A DNA stretch of 64,000 nucleotides from Micromonospora orduensis (GCF_006228125.1 NZ_VDFY01000106.1:62001-126000), one strand, 5' to 3'; positions 43,479 to 52,823 are shown, numbered from the stretch's first letter. Notes: generated by a model from the letters alone, not told the origin. A program made the numbers and translations.

Positions 43479-44186
43479 TCAGTGACGTAGCGTGCGGATC
43501 AGGTCGAGCACCTGCCGGGTCACGGGGCGCAGGACCCGGAGCCGGGACAGCGCCGTGAGCCGGTCGATCAGCGGGACGACACCGTCGATCAACTGCCGGG
43601 TCTTGGTCTGCCCGGGCGACCGGTCGTGCACCCAGTAGAGGACCACACCCATGTACGCCAGCCAGAGCAGCTCGGGCAACTGCGGACGTAGGTCCGCGTC
43701 GACCTTGGCGGTCGAACCGTCCAGCACCTCGGCGAAGAGAGCGATCGCCGCCTCCCGAGGCCCGGAGGACTCCGCGGAGAAGGGGCTGAGCGGGGAGGTC
43801 GGCTCCGCCGCCGTCTTGAAGAAGGTCGCCGCGAACTCGTGCGACGGCGTCAGCACGTCGATCCCGGCGTGCAGCACCCCGGCCAGCCGGGCGCCGAACG
43901 ACTCCTCCCGATCGAGCACGGGCTGCGCGGCGGCCCGGTGCTCGACCTGGGACTGGGCGTAGAACTCCTGGATCAGGTGGTCCTTGGAGCCGAAGTAGTA
44001 GTAGGCGTTGCCGACCGCCACGCCGGCCTCCTGCGCGATGGCCCGCATGGTGGTCTGGGCGTAACCGCGCTCGCGGAACAGCCGCATCGCGGTGTCCCGG
44101 ATCAGCTGCCGGGTCTGCTCGCCCCGGGCGGTGGCAGGATCACCCGCAGTGGTCGTCGGCGCAGGCTGCTCGGTCATCGGGGCCAC
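43479..44186 (-). CDS. TetR-family regulator
   Basis: The 235-residue protein has the TetR N-terminal HTH (IRDTAMRLFRERGYAQTTMRAIAQEAGVAVGNAYYYF, shown only as the domain extent of residues 26-75) and an all-helical ligand domain. The start may be GTG 44186 or ATG 44177. It is the last gene of the minus-strand unit 45086-43479, and its start overlaps the 3' end of the DCC-type gene. Two palindromes upstream of the first gene (45101-45159) are its probable operators. Confidence 0.92.
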   Translation of the reverse strand: MAPMTEQPAPTTTAGDPATARGEQTRQLIRDTAMRLFRERGYAQTTMRAIAQEAGVAVGNAYYYFGSKDHLIQEFYAQSQVEHRAAAQPVLDREESFGARLAGVLHAGIDVLTPSHEFAATFFKTAAEPTSPLSPFSAESSGPREAAIALFAEVLDGSTAKVDADLRPQLPELLWLAYMGVVLYWVHDRSPGQTKTRQLIDGVVPLIDRLTALSRLRVLRPVTRQVLDLIRTLRH

Positions 44187-44634
44187 CGTATCCCGCCAGC
44201 TCGTCGGTCGGCTCGATCCCTGGGTCGCGGATCCGCTCCCGGATCGCCGAGGCGGCCGCCACCACCTGCCGGGCGAGCGGCATCAGGTGTGGTCGGGCCA
44301 ACCGTTCGGCGGTGGACCGGTGGTCGGCCAGCGCCCAGAGGCAGGCGAACCAGGCGCCGTCGCCCGCGTACACCTCGCCGGTGTCGGCGATCACGGTGAG
44401 GTCGCGCAGCGTGGCGTCGTGGTCCAGGCCGGGGAAGCGCCGCCGGGCCTCGACCGACCCGGCCGCAACGAACTCCAGGGGTACGAGGTGGTCGCGCGAC
44501 GCGAGCCACCGGCGGGCGGCGCGGCAGAGTGGGCAGGACGCGTCGAACAGGACCGTGAACCCCCGGATTCCACCGCCCCCGTGTGCGGTGGGATCCGGGA
44601 GCCGGCCGACGCCGTCGGTCGGTGGTCCGGTCAT
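44140..44634 (-). CDS. DCC-type thiol-disulfide oxidoreductase-like protein (DUF393)
   Basis: The 164-residue protein has the family start FTVLFDASCPLCRAARRWL, with a CxxC redox pair at residues 34-37, then VPLEFVAAG, and GEVYAGDGAWFACLWAL. It begins ATG 44634 in ATGA overlap with the preceding membrane protein and ends inside the TetR start, so all three genes are co-translated. The partner protein is not known. Confidence 0.87.
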   Translation of the reverse strand: MTGPPTDGVGRLPDPTAHGGGGIRGFTVLFDASCPLCRAARRWLASRDHLVPLEFVAAGSVEARRRFPGLDHDATLRDLTVIADTGEVYAGDGAWFACLWALADHRSTAERLARPHLMPLARQVVAAASAIRERIRDPGIEPTDELAGYGGPDDRAACADDHCG

Positions 44635-45086
44635 CGGGTCGGCGGGTTGGTCGGTGGGTGTGCCCCGGCCGGCTGCGGGGCGTACGGGGTGGCCGGCATG
44701 GGGAGCCGACCGATCGGGGCGACGGGCGGGTGGGTGGCGAGCTGGCGGAGCCGGTTGCGGCGGTAGCGGCCCAGCGCGAAGACGTTGAAGAAGTGCAGCG
44801 CGCCGAGCACCAGCAGCACCAGCCCGATCTTGAGGGACAACTCCTCCATCGCCTGGCTGGTCGAGAGCACCGGGTCGTCGTGCTTCATCGCCACCGTGAC
44901 GTAGCCGAGGTTGAGCAGGTAGAAGCCGACCACCAGGAGGCTGTTGACCGCTCGGGCCAGTCGTTCGTCGGAGAAGACCTCCTCCAGGAAGACCTGCCCG
45001 TTGCGCGACAGCGCTCGGGCCACCCAGATCGTCAGGCCGACGCTGACCGCGAGGTAGACCACGTACATCCAGACCTTGATGTCCAT
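44631..45086 (-). CDS. Small membrane protein, function unknown
   Basis: The 151-residue protein has three hydrophobic segments (WMYVVYLAVSVGLTIWVA, LLVVGFYLLNLGYVTVA and LKIGLVLLVLGALHFFNVFA) and a Pro-rich cytoplasmic-type tail of about 25 residues. ATG 45086 follows GAAGG. It is the first gene of the operon with the DCC-type and TetR genes and lies beside two palindromic operators, so its level is probably the output of that regulator. Confidence 0.82.
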   Translation of the reverse strand: MDIKVWMYVVYLAVSVGLTIWVARALSRNGQVFLEEVFSDERLARAVNSLLVVGFYLLNLGYVTVAMKHDDPVLSTSQAMEELSLKIGLVLLVLGALHFFNVFALGRYRRNRLRQLATHPPVAPIGRLPMPATPYAPQPAGAHPPTNPPTR

Positions 45087-45100
45087 GTAGGACGCCCTTC

Positions 45101-45159
45101 TTGAACGCGTTCAACTACCGACACCGTCAGCGTAGGGGAGTTCTTGAACATGTTCAAGA
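45101..45159. promoter_or_regulatory. Twin TTGAAC palindromes, probable TetR operators
   Basis: TTGAACGCGTTCAA (45101-45114) and TCTTGAACATGTTCAAGA (45142-45159) share the half site TTGAAC and are 43 bp apart centre to centre. The first lies 15 bp upstream of the start of the operon that ends in a TetR gene. Confidence 0.75.
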
Positions 45160-45179
45160 GTGCCGGAGTGGCGGGCGGC

Positions 45180-46634
45180 TCAGCCGGCGAGACCCAACGC
45201 CTCGGCCGCCGCCCGCCCGTTGGCGTGGCTCGCGCCGTACGTGGTGACGAACGCGCGGACGCCGTCCGGACGCCACTGTGCCGGCCAGCCCATCTCCACC
45301 ACGGTCACCGGATGCCCGGCGGCCAGGCCGGAGATCAGCTCCGGCCCGCCGGGCAGGCGGTGCAGGTGACGACCGACCAGCACGATCGGACGGTCACCGG
45401 CCAGCCCGCGCAGGGTCGCCGGATCGGTCTCGGCCGCCACCACCCGGATCTCCTCGAACCCGTCCAGGTGTGGGCCGAGGCCCCACGGCACCCGCCCCTC
45501 CGCGATGGTGGACTCGGTGTGCAGGTGCACCACGAGGGGACGGTCCAGGCCGGTGAGGACTCCGTCCACCCGGACCGCGCGGCGCGCCGCCGCGTACCCC
45601 AGATCGGTGTCGACGGTGACCGGCGCGGCGCCGGCGGTCCGGGTCCAGGCGGCGAGCGCGGCGGCGCGACCGGCCGCCTCCTCGACCCGGGCGGTCGCCA
45701 ACCGGCCGTCGCCGAGCGCGTCGACGATCTCGGCGGCAACCCGCTCGACGAGTTCCGCGTCGACCTTCGCGCCGATGCAGAGCAGGTCGGCGCCGGCGGC
45801 CAGGGCCCGCACCGCGGCCGGCCCGGTGCCACCGGCCGCCACCGCGGCGCCCTTCATCTCCAGTGCGTCGGTGATGACGGTGCCGGTGAAGCCATACTCG
45901 GTGCGGAGCAGGTCGACAAGCACCGCCCGGCTGAAGGTGGCCGGACCGTCGCCGGTCAGCGCCGGCACCCGGATGTGCGCGGTCATCACGGCCTGCGTGC
46001 CGGCGGCGACGACCGCGGCGAACGGCGGCAGGTCGCGCTGGCGGAGCAGCTCCAGCGGAACGTCCAGCGTGGGCAGTTCGTGGTGGGAGTCGGTGACGGT
46101 CGCGCCGTGGCCGGGGAAGTGCTTGGCGCAGGCGGCCACCCCGGCGGCCTGGAGGCCGGCCACGGCGGCGGCCGAGTGGGCGGCCACCCGCACCGGGTCG
46201 GCGCCGAACGAGCGGGTGCCGATCACCGGGTTGTCGTCGGCGGTGTTCACGTCCACCGTGGGGGCGAGGTTGACGGTGATGCCGAGCGCGGCCAGTTCCG
46301 TGCCGATGGCCTGATAGACGCGGCGGGTGAGCGCCACGTCGCCGACCGCGCCGAGGGCGGCGTTGCCGGGGTACGGGCTACCGGTGGCGTGCGCCAGCCG
46401 GGTCACGTCGCCGCCCTCCTCGTCGATGGCGATCAGCGCGTCCGGCCGGCCGGCGCGCAGCGCTGCCGTGCTGGCCGCCACCTGGGCCGGGTCGTGCACG
46501 TTGGTGCCGAACAGGGTGTGCCCGGCCAGCCCGTCGGCCAGCAGGTCGACGGCCCAGTCCGGCGGGACCGGCCCCGGGTACGCGGCGAGCAGGGTGCCCA
46601 GCGCGAGCCGACGTAGTCCTGGATCCAGCCCCAC
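45180..46634 (-). CDS. GH3 beta-N-acetylhexosaminidase-like protein
   Basis: The 484-residue protein matches the NagZ branch of GH3: IAIDEEGGDVTRL, NLAPTVDVN, the loop KHFPGHGATVTDSHHELP with its catalytic His, and the nucleophile in GTVITDALEMKG. It has no signal peptide, so it acts inside the cell on amino-sugar glycosides such as muropeptide fragments or chito-oligosaccharides. The C-terminal half resembles the extra domain of longer actinobacterial NagZ proteins. GTG 46634 lies behind AGGAGG. It is divergent from the ROK regulator. Confidence 0.88.
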   Translation of the reverse strand: MGLDPGLRRLALGTLLAAYPGPVPPDWAVDLLADGLAGHTLFGTNVHDPAQVAASTAALRAGRPDALIAIDEEGGDVTRLAHATGSPYPGNAALGAVGDVALTRRVYQAIGTELAALGITVNLAPTVDVNTADDNPVIGTRSFGADPVRVAAHSAAAVAGLQAAGVAACAKHFPGHGATVTDSHHELPTLDVPLELLRQRDLPPFAAVVAAGTQAVMTAHIRVPALTGDGPATFSRAVLVDLLRTEYGFTGTVITDALEMKGAAVAAGGTGPAAVRALAAGADLLCIGAKVDAELVERVAAEIVDALGDGRLATARVEEAAGRAAALAAWTRTAGAAPVTVDTDLGYAAARRAVRVDGVLTGLDRPLVVHLHTESTIAEGRVPWGLGPHLDGFEEIRVVAAETDPATLRGLAGDRPIVLVGRHLHRLPGGPELISGLAAGHPVTVVEMGWPAQWRPDGVRAFVTTYGASHANGRAAAEALGLAG

Positions 46635-46767
46635 GTGATCGTCCTCCTTCGGCGCCGGCGGGTCGAACCTCGTACCGGCGGTGGTCTGCGCCCTGCCGGG
46701 TCGGCCGAGCGCTCCGCCCGCGGGTGGCCGTTACGCTACGGCTACCCGTTCGCAGGTCGGTTTACAG

Positions 46768-46784
46768 TTAGCAAAGTTTACTAA
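46768..46784. promoter_or_regulatory. ROK/NagC-like operator
   Basis: TTAGCAAAGTTTACTAA is an inverted repeat with 8-base arms and one mismatch, close to the TTAGTAAA/TTTACTAA sites of ROK repressors. It is just upstream of the ROK gene and in the region shared with the GH3 gene. Confidence 0.65.
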
Positions 46785-46800
46785 AACTAGAGGACGTGGC

Positions 46801-47976
46801 ATGAGTGCGACCCGGCTGCCCGGTACCCCCCGCCTGTTGCGGGCGCTCAACGACCGAGCGGCACTGGAACTGCTCCTGGAGCGGGGGCCGCTGACCCGCG
46901 CCCGGCTCGGGGAGCTGACCGGGCTGTCCAAGGTCACCGCCTCCCAGCTGGTCGAGCGCTTGGAGGAGCGCGGCCTGGTCAGCCGGGTCGGCGAGCAGGC
47001 CGGCGGGCGGGGGCCGAACGCCCAGCTCTACGCCGTCCGCCCGTCCAGCGCCCACGTGGTCGGGGTGGACGTCGGCCCGGACCGGGTGGTGGCCGCGTGC
47101 GCCGACATCACCGGCGCCGTGATCGGCCGGGTGGAGCAGTCCACCCGGGACACCGACGACCCGGTGGGCGTGGTGCACAACGCCGTGGTGCAGGCCGCGA
47201 GCAGCGCCCAGGCGCAGCTGAGCAGCGTACGGCGGATCGTGCTCGGCACGCCGGGCCTGGTCGACCCCGGCACCGGCGACATCACCTTCGCCTTCAACCT
47301 GCCGCGCTGGCACAGCGGTCTGCTCGCCGCGCTGCGCGACGACCTGCACACCCCCGTGGTCTTCGAGAACGACGTCAACCTGGCCGCGGTGGCCGAGGCG
47401 CAGTCCGGTGCCGCGCAGGGTCTGTCGGACTTCGTGCTGGTCTGGGTGGGCGCCGGCGTCGGTCTGGCGATCATGCTGGGCGGGCGGCTGCACCACGGCA
47501 GCAGCGGCGCGGCCGGAGAGATCGGCTACCTGCCGGTGCCCGGCGCGCCCATTCCCCGCGACGTCTCCCGCCGCGCCAAGCCGGCCTTCCAGCAGCTGGT
47601 CGGTGGGGACTCGGTGCGGGCGGTGGCCCGCGAGCACGGGTACCCGGACGCCGACGCCGCCGATGCCGTCCGCGCCGCCGTCGCCGACGGCGCCAACGGT
47701 GGCGCGATGCTCGACGAGCTGGCCCGCCGGCTCGCGCTCGGCGTGGCCAGCACCTGCGTGGTGCTCGATCCGCCGCTTGTGGTGCTCGCGGGTGAGGTCG
47801 GCCAGGCCGGCGGCGCGGCGCTCGCCGAGCGGGTCCAGCAGGAGGTCGCGGCGATCACCCTGGTCCGGCCGCGGGTGGTGCCCACCGGGCTGACCGAGGA
47901 ACCGATCCTGCACGGCGCGCTGCGCACCGCGCTGGACGCCGTCCGCGACGAGGTGTTCGGCTCCACCGTCGGCTGA
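46801..47976 (+). CDS. ROK-family transcriptional regulator
   Basis: The 391-residue protein has a winged HTH (LTRARLGELTGLSKVTASQLVERL, about residues 31-55) and a ROK sugar-kinase-like domain: VVGVDVGPDRVVAA, LGTPGLVDPGTGD, FENDVNLAAVAEAQ, GVGLAIMLGGRL and GAAGEIGYLPV. The zinc-binding CxCGxxGC motif of many ROK proteins is missing. It probably senses an amino sugar or its phosphate and controls itself and the divergent hexosaminidase through the palindrome at 46768. The start has AGAGGA. Confidence 0.92.
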   Translation: MSATRLPGTPRLLRALNDRAALELLLERGPLTRARLGELTGLSKVTASQLVERLEERGLVSRVGEQAGGRGPNAQLYAVRPSSAHVVGVDVGPDRVVAACADITGAVIGRVEQSTRDTDDPVGVVHNAVVQAASSAQAQLSSVRRIVLGTPGLVDPGTGDITFAFNLPRWHSGLLAALRDDLHTPVVFENDVNLAAVAEAQSGAAQGLSDFVLVWVGAGVGLAIMLGGRLHHGSSGAAGEIGYLPVPGAPIPRDVSRRAKPAFQQLVGGDSVRAVAREHGYPDADAADAVRAAVADGANGGAMLDELARRLALGVASTCVVLDPPLVVLAGEVGQAGGAALAERVQQEVAAITLVRPRVVPTGLTEEPILHGALRTALDAVRDEVFGSTVG

Positions 47977-48092
47977 GCCCGCTGGGGCGGTCATGTGAAG
48001 GAATATTTCACCGCCCGCCGGTGGGTTGCAACCTCTTGCCGTGCCGGGTCCCGACCCGCCGGGCAGCCGGAGCCGCCCGACGGGCCCGCACT

Positions 48093-49109
48093 TCAGACCA
48101 GATCGCGGCGACGGAACACAGCGAACGCCGCCGCCGTCAACCCACCGGTGATCAGGAGCAGGACCAGCAGCGCCGGCCCCCAGGTCAGGCTGTAGAAGCC
48201 CTCGCAGGTGACCCCCGGCCGGCTGCCGGCGCAGAGCTGGGAGTCCCAGAACCGGGCCTCACCGGTGAGCCACGCCCCGATGTGACTGGAGAGCATCAGC
48301 AGATCCGGCCGCCGGGCGTCGACGATCTCCAACACCAGACGGCCGCCCAGCTCCCACACCACCGCGTACGCGGCGACCGCGCCGAGCGCCGCCGAGGTGT
48401 GCCGACCCAGCGCCGCGATGGCGAAACCCACGGCGGTGGCCAGCAGCACCAGCACCAGACCCCGCCCGTGCACCGCGCCCAGGGAACGCCAGAAGTCACC
48501 GCTCAACCGGCCCGCCAACCCGGCGGTCTGCCCGATCACCCAGAACGTCGCGAGATAGAACAACGACGCCAGCACCGACACCACCAGCACCCCGCCGAGC
48601 AGGGTGCCCAGCTTCGCGCCGAGCACCGTCAACCGACGCGGACGCCACAGCAGCAGGTTCACCACACCGCCGGAATTCAGATCCGCGCCGATGTAGGAGG
48701 CGCCGACCAGGAACCCGAACAACACGAGGAACGCGATGAGGAAGTACAGCAGTGGCCGGGCCTCCTTGGCGAAGCTGAACACACCCGGCAGGAAGTCGGC
48801 CGCGACCGGCAGCCGCTCGGCCCGCAACGGGTCCAACTCCGAGCAGTCCGCGGGGTACCAGTCACCTCTCTCGTCCGGCTGGGTCAGGCCGTTCTGCCGG
48901 TCCAGGCACGCCTGGTGGGTGCTCTCCATGCCCCGGCGAGCCTCCACCGCCTTCGCCCGCGCCGAGGCCACCTCGTCGGCGTTGGGCTTGTGCGAGCCGG
49001 CCAGCGTGGTCGCCGCGGTGACACCGAACGCCAACACCAGCAGCACGACCATCAACTGCACGAAACGGCGCGCGGACAGCCGCTCCACCTCGGCCCGGAC
49101 CAGGTTCAC
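48093..49109 (-). CDS. ABC transporter permease (ABC-2 type)
   Basis: The 338-residue protein has about six membrane segments: one at the N-terminus (FVQLMVVLLVLAFGVTAATT), an extracellular loop of about 75 residues with two cysteines, then five more. It starts with GTG 49109, in GTGA overlap with the ATPase gene, and the two form an exporter. The cargo is unknown. Confidence 0.88.
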   Translation of the reverse strand: MNLVRAEVERLSARRFVQLMVVLLVLAFGVTAATTLAGSHKPNADEVASARAKAVEARRGMESTHQACLDRQNGLTQPDERGDWYPADCSELDPLRAERLPVAADFLPGVFSFAKEARPLLYFLIAFLVLFGFLVGASYIGADLNSGGVVNLLLWRPRRLTVLGAKLGTLLGGVLVVSVLASLFYLATFWVIGQTAGLAGRLSGDFWRSLGAVHGRGLVLVLLATAVGFAIAALGRHTSAALGAVAAYAVVWELGGRLVLEIVDARRPDLLMLSSHIGAWLTGEARFWDSQLCAGSRPGVTCEGFYSLTWGPALLVLLLITGGLTAAAFAVFRRRDLV

Positions 49110-50113
49110 GCGTCCACTCCCCGTACGTCGAGATCGATCAGGTCGCCCTCGGCGCCCGGCAGCGGTGTCGCATGGTCGACCTGGCGGGGCAGCGACGGAT
49201 GCTCGCCGGCCCCGGTCAGCTCCAGGAAGACGCTCTCCAGATCCGGCCGCAACGGCGTCAACTCACCCACCCACAGCCCCTGCTCGCCGAGCACCCGACT
49301 GATGACCGTCGAGTCGGTCACCCCGCCCACCACCAGCGCCTCCGCGTCGACGACCACCATCAGCCCGGCCGCCCGCAGCAGCTCGACGGCGCGCTCCGGC
49401 TCGGCCACCCGGACCAGGAACTCGTGCCGGTCATGGCCGGCCAGCACCTCGTCCACCCGGCCGGTCGCCACCCGCCGCCCCCGCGAGATGATCGTCACGT
49501 GGTCGCAGATCAGCTGGATCTCGCCCAGGATGTGGCTGGACACCAGCACGGTCACCCCGGACGCCGCCAGCGACCGCATCAGGTCCCGCATCTCCCGGAT
49601 GCCGGCCGGGTCCAGCCCGTTCGCCGGCTCGTCCAGGATGAGCAGCCGCGGATCCTTCAACAGCGCCGACGCCACCGCCAGGCGCTGCTTCATGCCCAGC
49701 GAATAACCCTTCACCCGCTCGTCGCCCCGGTCGCGCAGACCCACCAGATCCAGCGCCTCATCCACCCGCGACACCGGCACCCCACCGGCGCGGGCGAGCA
49801 GCCGCAACGTGCGGTACCCGGTGAAGTTGCCGAAGAACTGCGGGCTCTCCACGATGGCGCCGACCTGGCCGGCCACCCGGGGCAGCAACTCCGGCGACGG
49901 CTCGCCCAGCACGCTCATCCGCCCACCGTCGGCCCGGACCAGCCCGAGCAGGGCGCGCAGGGTGGTGGTCTTACCCGAGCCGTTCGGCCCCAAGAAGCCG
50001 TGGATCTGACCCTCCTCGACCAGCAGGTCGAACCCGTCGACCGCCACCCGTTTGCCGCCGCGCAGGCTGCGGAAGCTCTTGCGCAGCCCTTCGATCTCGA
50101 TGACCGCGCTCAT
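49106..50113 (-). CDS. ABC transporter ATPase subunit
   Basis: The 335-residue protein carries Walker A GPNGSGKTT, signature YSLGMKQRLAVA and Walker B LLILDEPANGLDP with switch His in VSSHIL. A C-terminal extension of about 110 residues is usual for this exporter group. ATG 50113 (MSAVIEIEGL) was preferred to the longer frame. It pairs with the permease at 48093-49109. The divergent leader to 50245 has an imperfect GC hairpin at about 50191-50222. Confidence 0.92.
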   Translation of the reverse strand: MSAVIEIEGLRKSFRSLRGGKRVAVDGFDLLVEEGQIHGFLGPNGSGKTTTLRALLGLVRADGGRMSVLGEPSPELLPRVAGQVGAIVESPQFFGNFTGYRTLRLLARAGGVPVSRVDEALDLVGLRDRGDERVKGYSLGMKQRLAVASALLKDPRLLILDEPANGLDPAGIREMRDLMRSLAASGVTVLVSSHILGEIQLICDHVTIISRGRRVATGRVDEVLAGHDRHEFLVRVAEPERAVELLRAAGLMVVVDAEALVVGGVTDSTVISRVLGEQGLWVGELTPLRPDLESVFLELTGAGEHPSLPRQVDHATPLPGAEGDLIDLDVRGVDA

Positions 50114-50244
50114 CCGCGCGGCTCCGTACCCCGACCGAGCATGGGCCGTCCTCCGGGTGTGGTGATCAACGACACGGTGCCCCACCCTATGGCCGGAGCG
50201 CCGCCCATGGGGGGCGCCCCGGCGTTGCGTGGTTGGATGGAGTG

Positions 50245-51087
50245 GTGACTGGTGACCTGATCCCCGGCGCTGCCGACACCACCTCCGGCGCCGCTACCGT
50301 TGACCCGGATCTGGTGGTCAGCCTCGACGGCGTCGGCGTACGCAGGTCCGGCACCGCGCTGTTGCAGGACCTGACCTGGCGGGTGGAGTTGGACGAGCGC
50401 TGGGTCGTGCTCGGGCCCAACGGCGCCGGCAAGACGACGCTGCTCAACCTCGCCGCCGGCCGGTTGCACCCCACCACCGGTGTCGCGCACGTGCTCGGTG
50501 AGCGGATCGGCCGCACCGACATCAACGAGCTGCGTACCCGGATCGGGCTCTCCACCGCCGCCCTCGCCGAGCGGCTGCCCGCCGACGAGCAGGTAAGCGA
50601 CGTGGTGGTGACGGCCGCCTGGTCGGTGGTCGGCCGCTGGCGGGAGAGCTACGAGCGTGGCGACGAGGCGCGGGCGCGGGCCCTGCTCGGTCAGCTCGGC
50701 ATCGGTGGTCTCGCCGAGCGCCGCTACGGCACCCTCTCCGAGGGCGAACGCAAGCGGGTGCAGATCGCCCGGGCACTGATGACCGACCCGGAGCTGCTGC
50801 TGCTCGACGAGCCCACCGCCGGGCTCGACCTGGGTGGCCGCGAGGACCTGGTCGCCCGTCTCGCCGAGCTGGCGTACGACCCGGACGCCCCGGCCCTGGT
50901 GCTGGTCACCCACCATGTGGAGGAGATCCCGCCCGGGTTCACCCACGCGTTGCTGCTGCGCGAGGGCGCGGTCGTCGCCCAGGGCCTGCTGGCCGAGACG
51001 CTGACCGGCGACAACCTCTCCAAGACCTTCGGCCTGCCGCTGGTGGTCGAGCAATCGGGCGGCCGCTACACCGCACGCGCCAGCTGA
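50245..51087 (+). CDS. ABC transporter ATP-binding protein (stand-alone)
   Basis: The 280-residue protein has Walker A GPNGAGKTT, the signature LSEGERKRVQIARAL and Walker B LLLLDEPTAGLDLGG. It resembles ModF/molybdenum-type or YbbL-like ATPases that occur without a permease. GTG 50245 (VTGDL) is chosen over GTG 50242 and TTG 50233 because GGATGGAG then stands at a workable distance. It precedes the ribokinase-family gene by 18 bp. Confidence 0.88.
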   Translation: MTGDLIPGAADTTSGAATVDPDLVVSLDGVGVRRSGTALLQDLTWRVELDERWVVLGPNGAGKTTLLNLAAGRLHPTTGVAHVLGERIGRTDINELRTRIGLSTAALAERLPADEQVSDVVVTAAWSVVGRWRESYERGDEARARALLGQLGIGGLAERRYGTLSEGERKRVQIARALMTDPELLLLDEPTAGLDLGGREDLVARLAELAYDPDAPALVLVTHHVEEIPPGFTHALLLREGAVVAQGLLAETLTGDNLSKTFGLPLVVEQSGGRYTARAS

Positions 51088-51105
51088 CCGGGCGGAGGGC
51101 CTGAC

Positions 51106-52002
51106 GTGTCCCAGACCCGGGTGGTCGTGGTGGGCAGCGCCAACATGGACCTGGTCGCGATGGCGCCCTCGCTGCCCCGACTGGGCGAGACGATGCTCGG
51201 CACCGATTTCGTGATGGTGCCCGGCGGCAAGGGCGCCAACCAGGCAGTCGCGGCGGCCCGGGCCGGCGCCTCCTGCGCCTTCCTCGGCGCGATCGGCTCC
51301 GACGCGTTCGGCGTCACGCTCAAGGCGCGGATCACCGCGGCCGGCGTGGACACCGCCCAGTTGCGGGTCGTCTACGGCACCTCCGGGGTCGCCCTCGTCA
51401 TGGTCAACGCCCAGGGGGAGAACGCCATCGTGGTCACCCCCGGCGCGAACGACGCGCTGGTCGGCCTCACCGACGAGGAGTTGGCGACGGTACGCGGGGC
51501 CGACGTCCTGGTCGCCCAGCTGGAGATCCCGGTGCAGACGGTGACCGCCGCCGCGACGGCCGCCCGCGCCGCCGGCACGCGGGTCATCCTGAACGCCGCG
51601 CCGGCCCGGGACCTGCCACCGGAGCTGCTCGCGGCGGTGGACCTGCTGGTCGTCAACGAGGGCGAGGCGCAGGCCCTGACCGGCCGGGGCCGGGACGAGC
51701 CGCGGGCACTGCTCGACCTGGTGCCACGGGCCGTGCTCACCCATGGCGGCGAGGGCGCCTGGTACGTCGACCGGGACGGCGCCGACGTGCACGTACCCGC
51801 GTTCCGGGTCGACGTGGTCGACTCCACGGCGGCGGGCGACGCGTTCACAGGCGCGCTCGCCGTCGGCTGGGGCGAGGGGCGTGACCTCGTCGACGCGGTG
51901 CGTTGGGCGTCGGCGGCCGGCGCTGCCTGCGTGCGCCGACTCGGCGCGTCGGTGGCGCTGCCCCAGCGCGCCGAGATCGACGAGCTGTACGCGCGGGACT
52001 GA
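51106..52002 (+). CDS. PfkB-family carbohydrate kinase (ribokinase-like)
   Basis: The 298-residue protein has the PfkB motifs: VVVGSANMDLVAMA at the start, the substrate-binding GGKGANQAVAAARAG, and the catalytic end DSTAAGDAFTGALAVG with its Asp base. It most resembles ribokinase, which makes ribose 5-phosphate, but a nucleoside or other sugar is possible. Start GTG 51106. It may share a transcript with the ABC ATPase upstream. Confidence 0.9.
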   Translation: MSQTRVVVVGSANMDLVAMAPSLPRLGETMLGTDFVMVPGGKGANQAVAAARAGASCAFLGAIGSDAFGVTLKARITAAGVDTAQLRVVYGTSGVALVMVNAQGENAIVVTPGANDALVGLTDEELATVRGADVLVAQLEIPVQTVTAAATAARAAGTRVILNAAPARDLPPELLAAVDLLVVNEGEAQALTGRGRDEPRALLDLVPRAVLTHGGEGAWYVDRDGADVHVPAFRVDVVDSTAAGDAFTGALAVGWGEGRDLVDAVRWASAAGAACVRRLGASVALPQRAEIDELYARD

Positions 52003-52013
52003 CCCCGCCCGGC

Positions 52014-52742
52014 TCAGCCGACGGGTTCCTCGCCGAGCCTCTCGCCCCGGCGACGCAGCATGCCCAGGCCGGGGATGCCGGCTACGGCGAGCTTGAGGTC
52101 ACGGGTGACGTCGAGCAGGTCGTGCAGGTCGGGTCCGACCCGGTCCAGTGTGGCCAGGATCGGCAGGATGTCGGCCGTCAGGTGTTCCTTCAGTTTGGGC
52201 AGCTCGTCGATGAGGTGGATCGCCGCGGTGATCTCCTCGTGGGTCAGTTCCTCGACGAATCTCCCGGCCATCGGGGCGGCGCGACGCAGCGCCGGTTCGT
52301 ACGCCGCCAGTAGTTCCGCGGCGGTGGCCGCCGCCTGCGTCGCGGTGCCCACGGTCGTCGCGGCGCTGCCCGCCACCGCGTCGGCCTCGGTGACCACCGT
52401 GGCGGCCAGCCGGGCGACCTGGTCGGCTTCCCGGACCACGACGGCGGCGGCGGTCGCCACCTCGGTCGCCGTGTCGATGGCGGTGGTCGCGGCGGCGCTG
52501 ATGACGGCCACCTCGCGCACCGCCGCCTCGGCGTCGGTGAGCACCTGGTCGGTCCGGTCCAGGGTCTTCTCGATCCGGTCCACCACGCCGTTGATCCGGC
52601 CGAGCAGCGCTTCCACGCCGTCCAGCACCGCGAACGCGCGGGCGGGTACGGCGGCGAACGTGGCCGCCGAGCCGAGCGCCTGATCGAGGGCGGAACGGGT
52701 CAGGCCGACCATCGCGGCAGGTGTGGGGAGGGGGATCGCCAT
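52014..52742 (-). CDS. Alanine-rich coiled-coil protein, unknown
   Basis: The 242-residue protein is almost wholly helical and rich in Ala/Val. Residues about 50-150 form heptad-like repeats (RIEKTLDRTDQVLTDAEAAV, then many AATxxxTAT units), similar in style to methyl-accepting or apolipoprotein-like helices. The C-terminal part includes HEEITAAIHLIDELPKLKEHL and ends GLGMLRRRGERLG. It has no signal peptide. I find no named family. Convergent with the ribokinase gene. Confidence 0.75.
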   Translation of the reverse strand: MAIPLPTPAAMVGLTRSALDQALGSAATFAAVPARAFAVLDGVEALLGRINGVVDRIEKTLDRTDQVLTDAEAAVREVAVISAAATTAIDTATEVATAAAVVVREADQVARLAATVVTEADAVAGSAATTVGTATQAAATAAELLAAYEPALRRAAPMAGRFVEELTHEEITAAIHLIDELPKLKEHLTADILPILATLDRVGPDLHDLLDVTRDLKLAVAGIPGLGMLRRRGERLGEEPVG

Positions 52743-52823
52743 GGGATCCAGTGTGCGTCGCCCGCGCCGCAACCGCTCGTCCGCCGTCACCGGCGGGGCC
52801 TCTCGCGGCGGTAGGGTGCCGGC

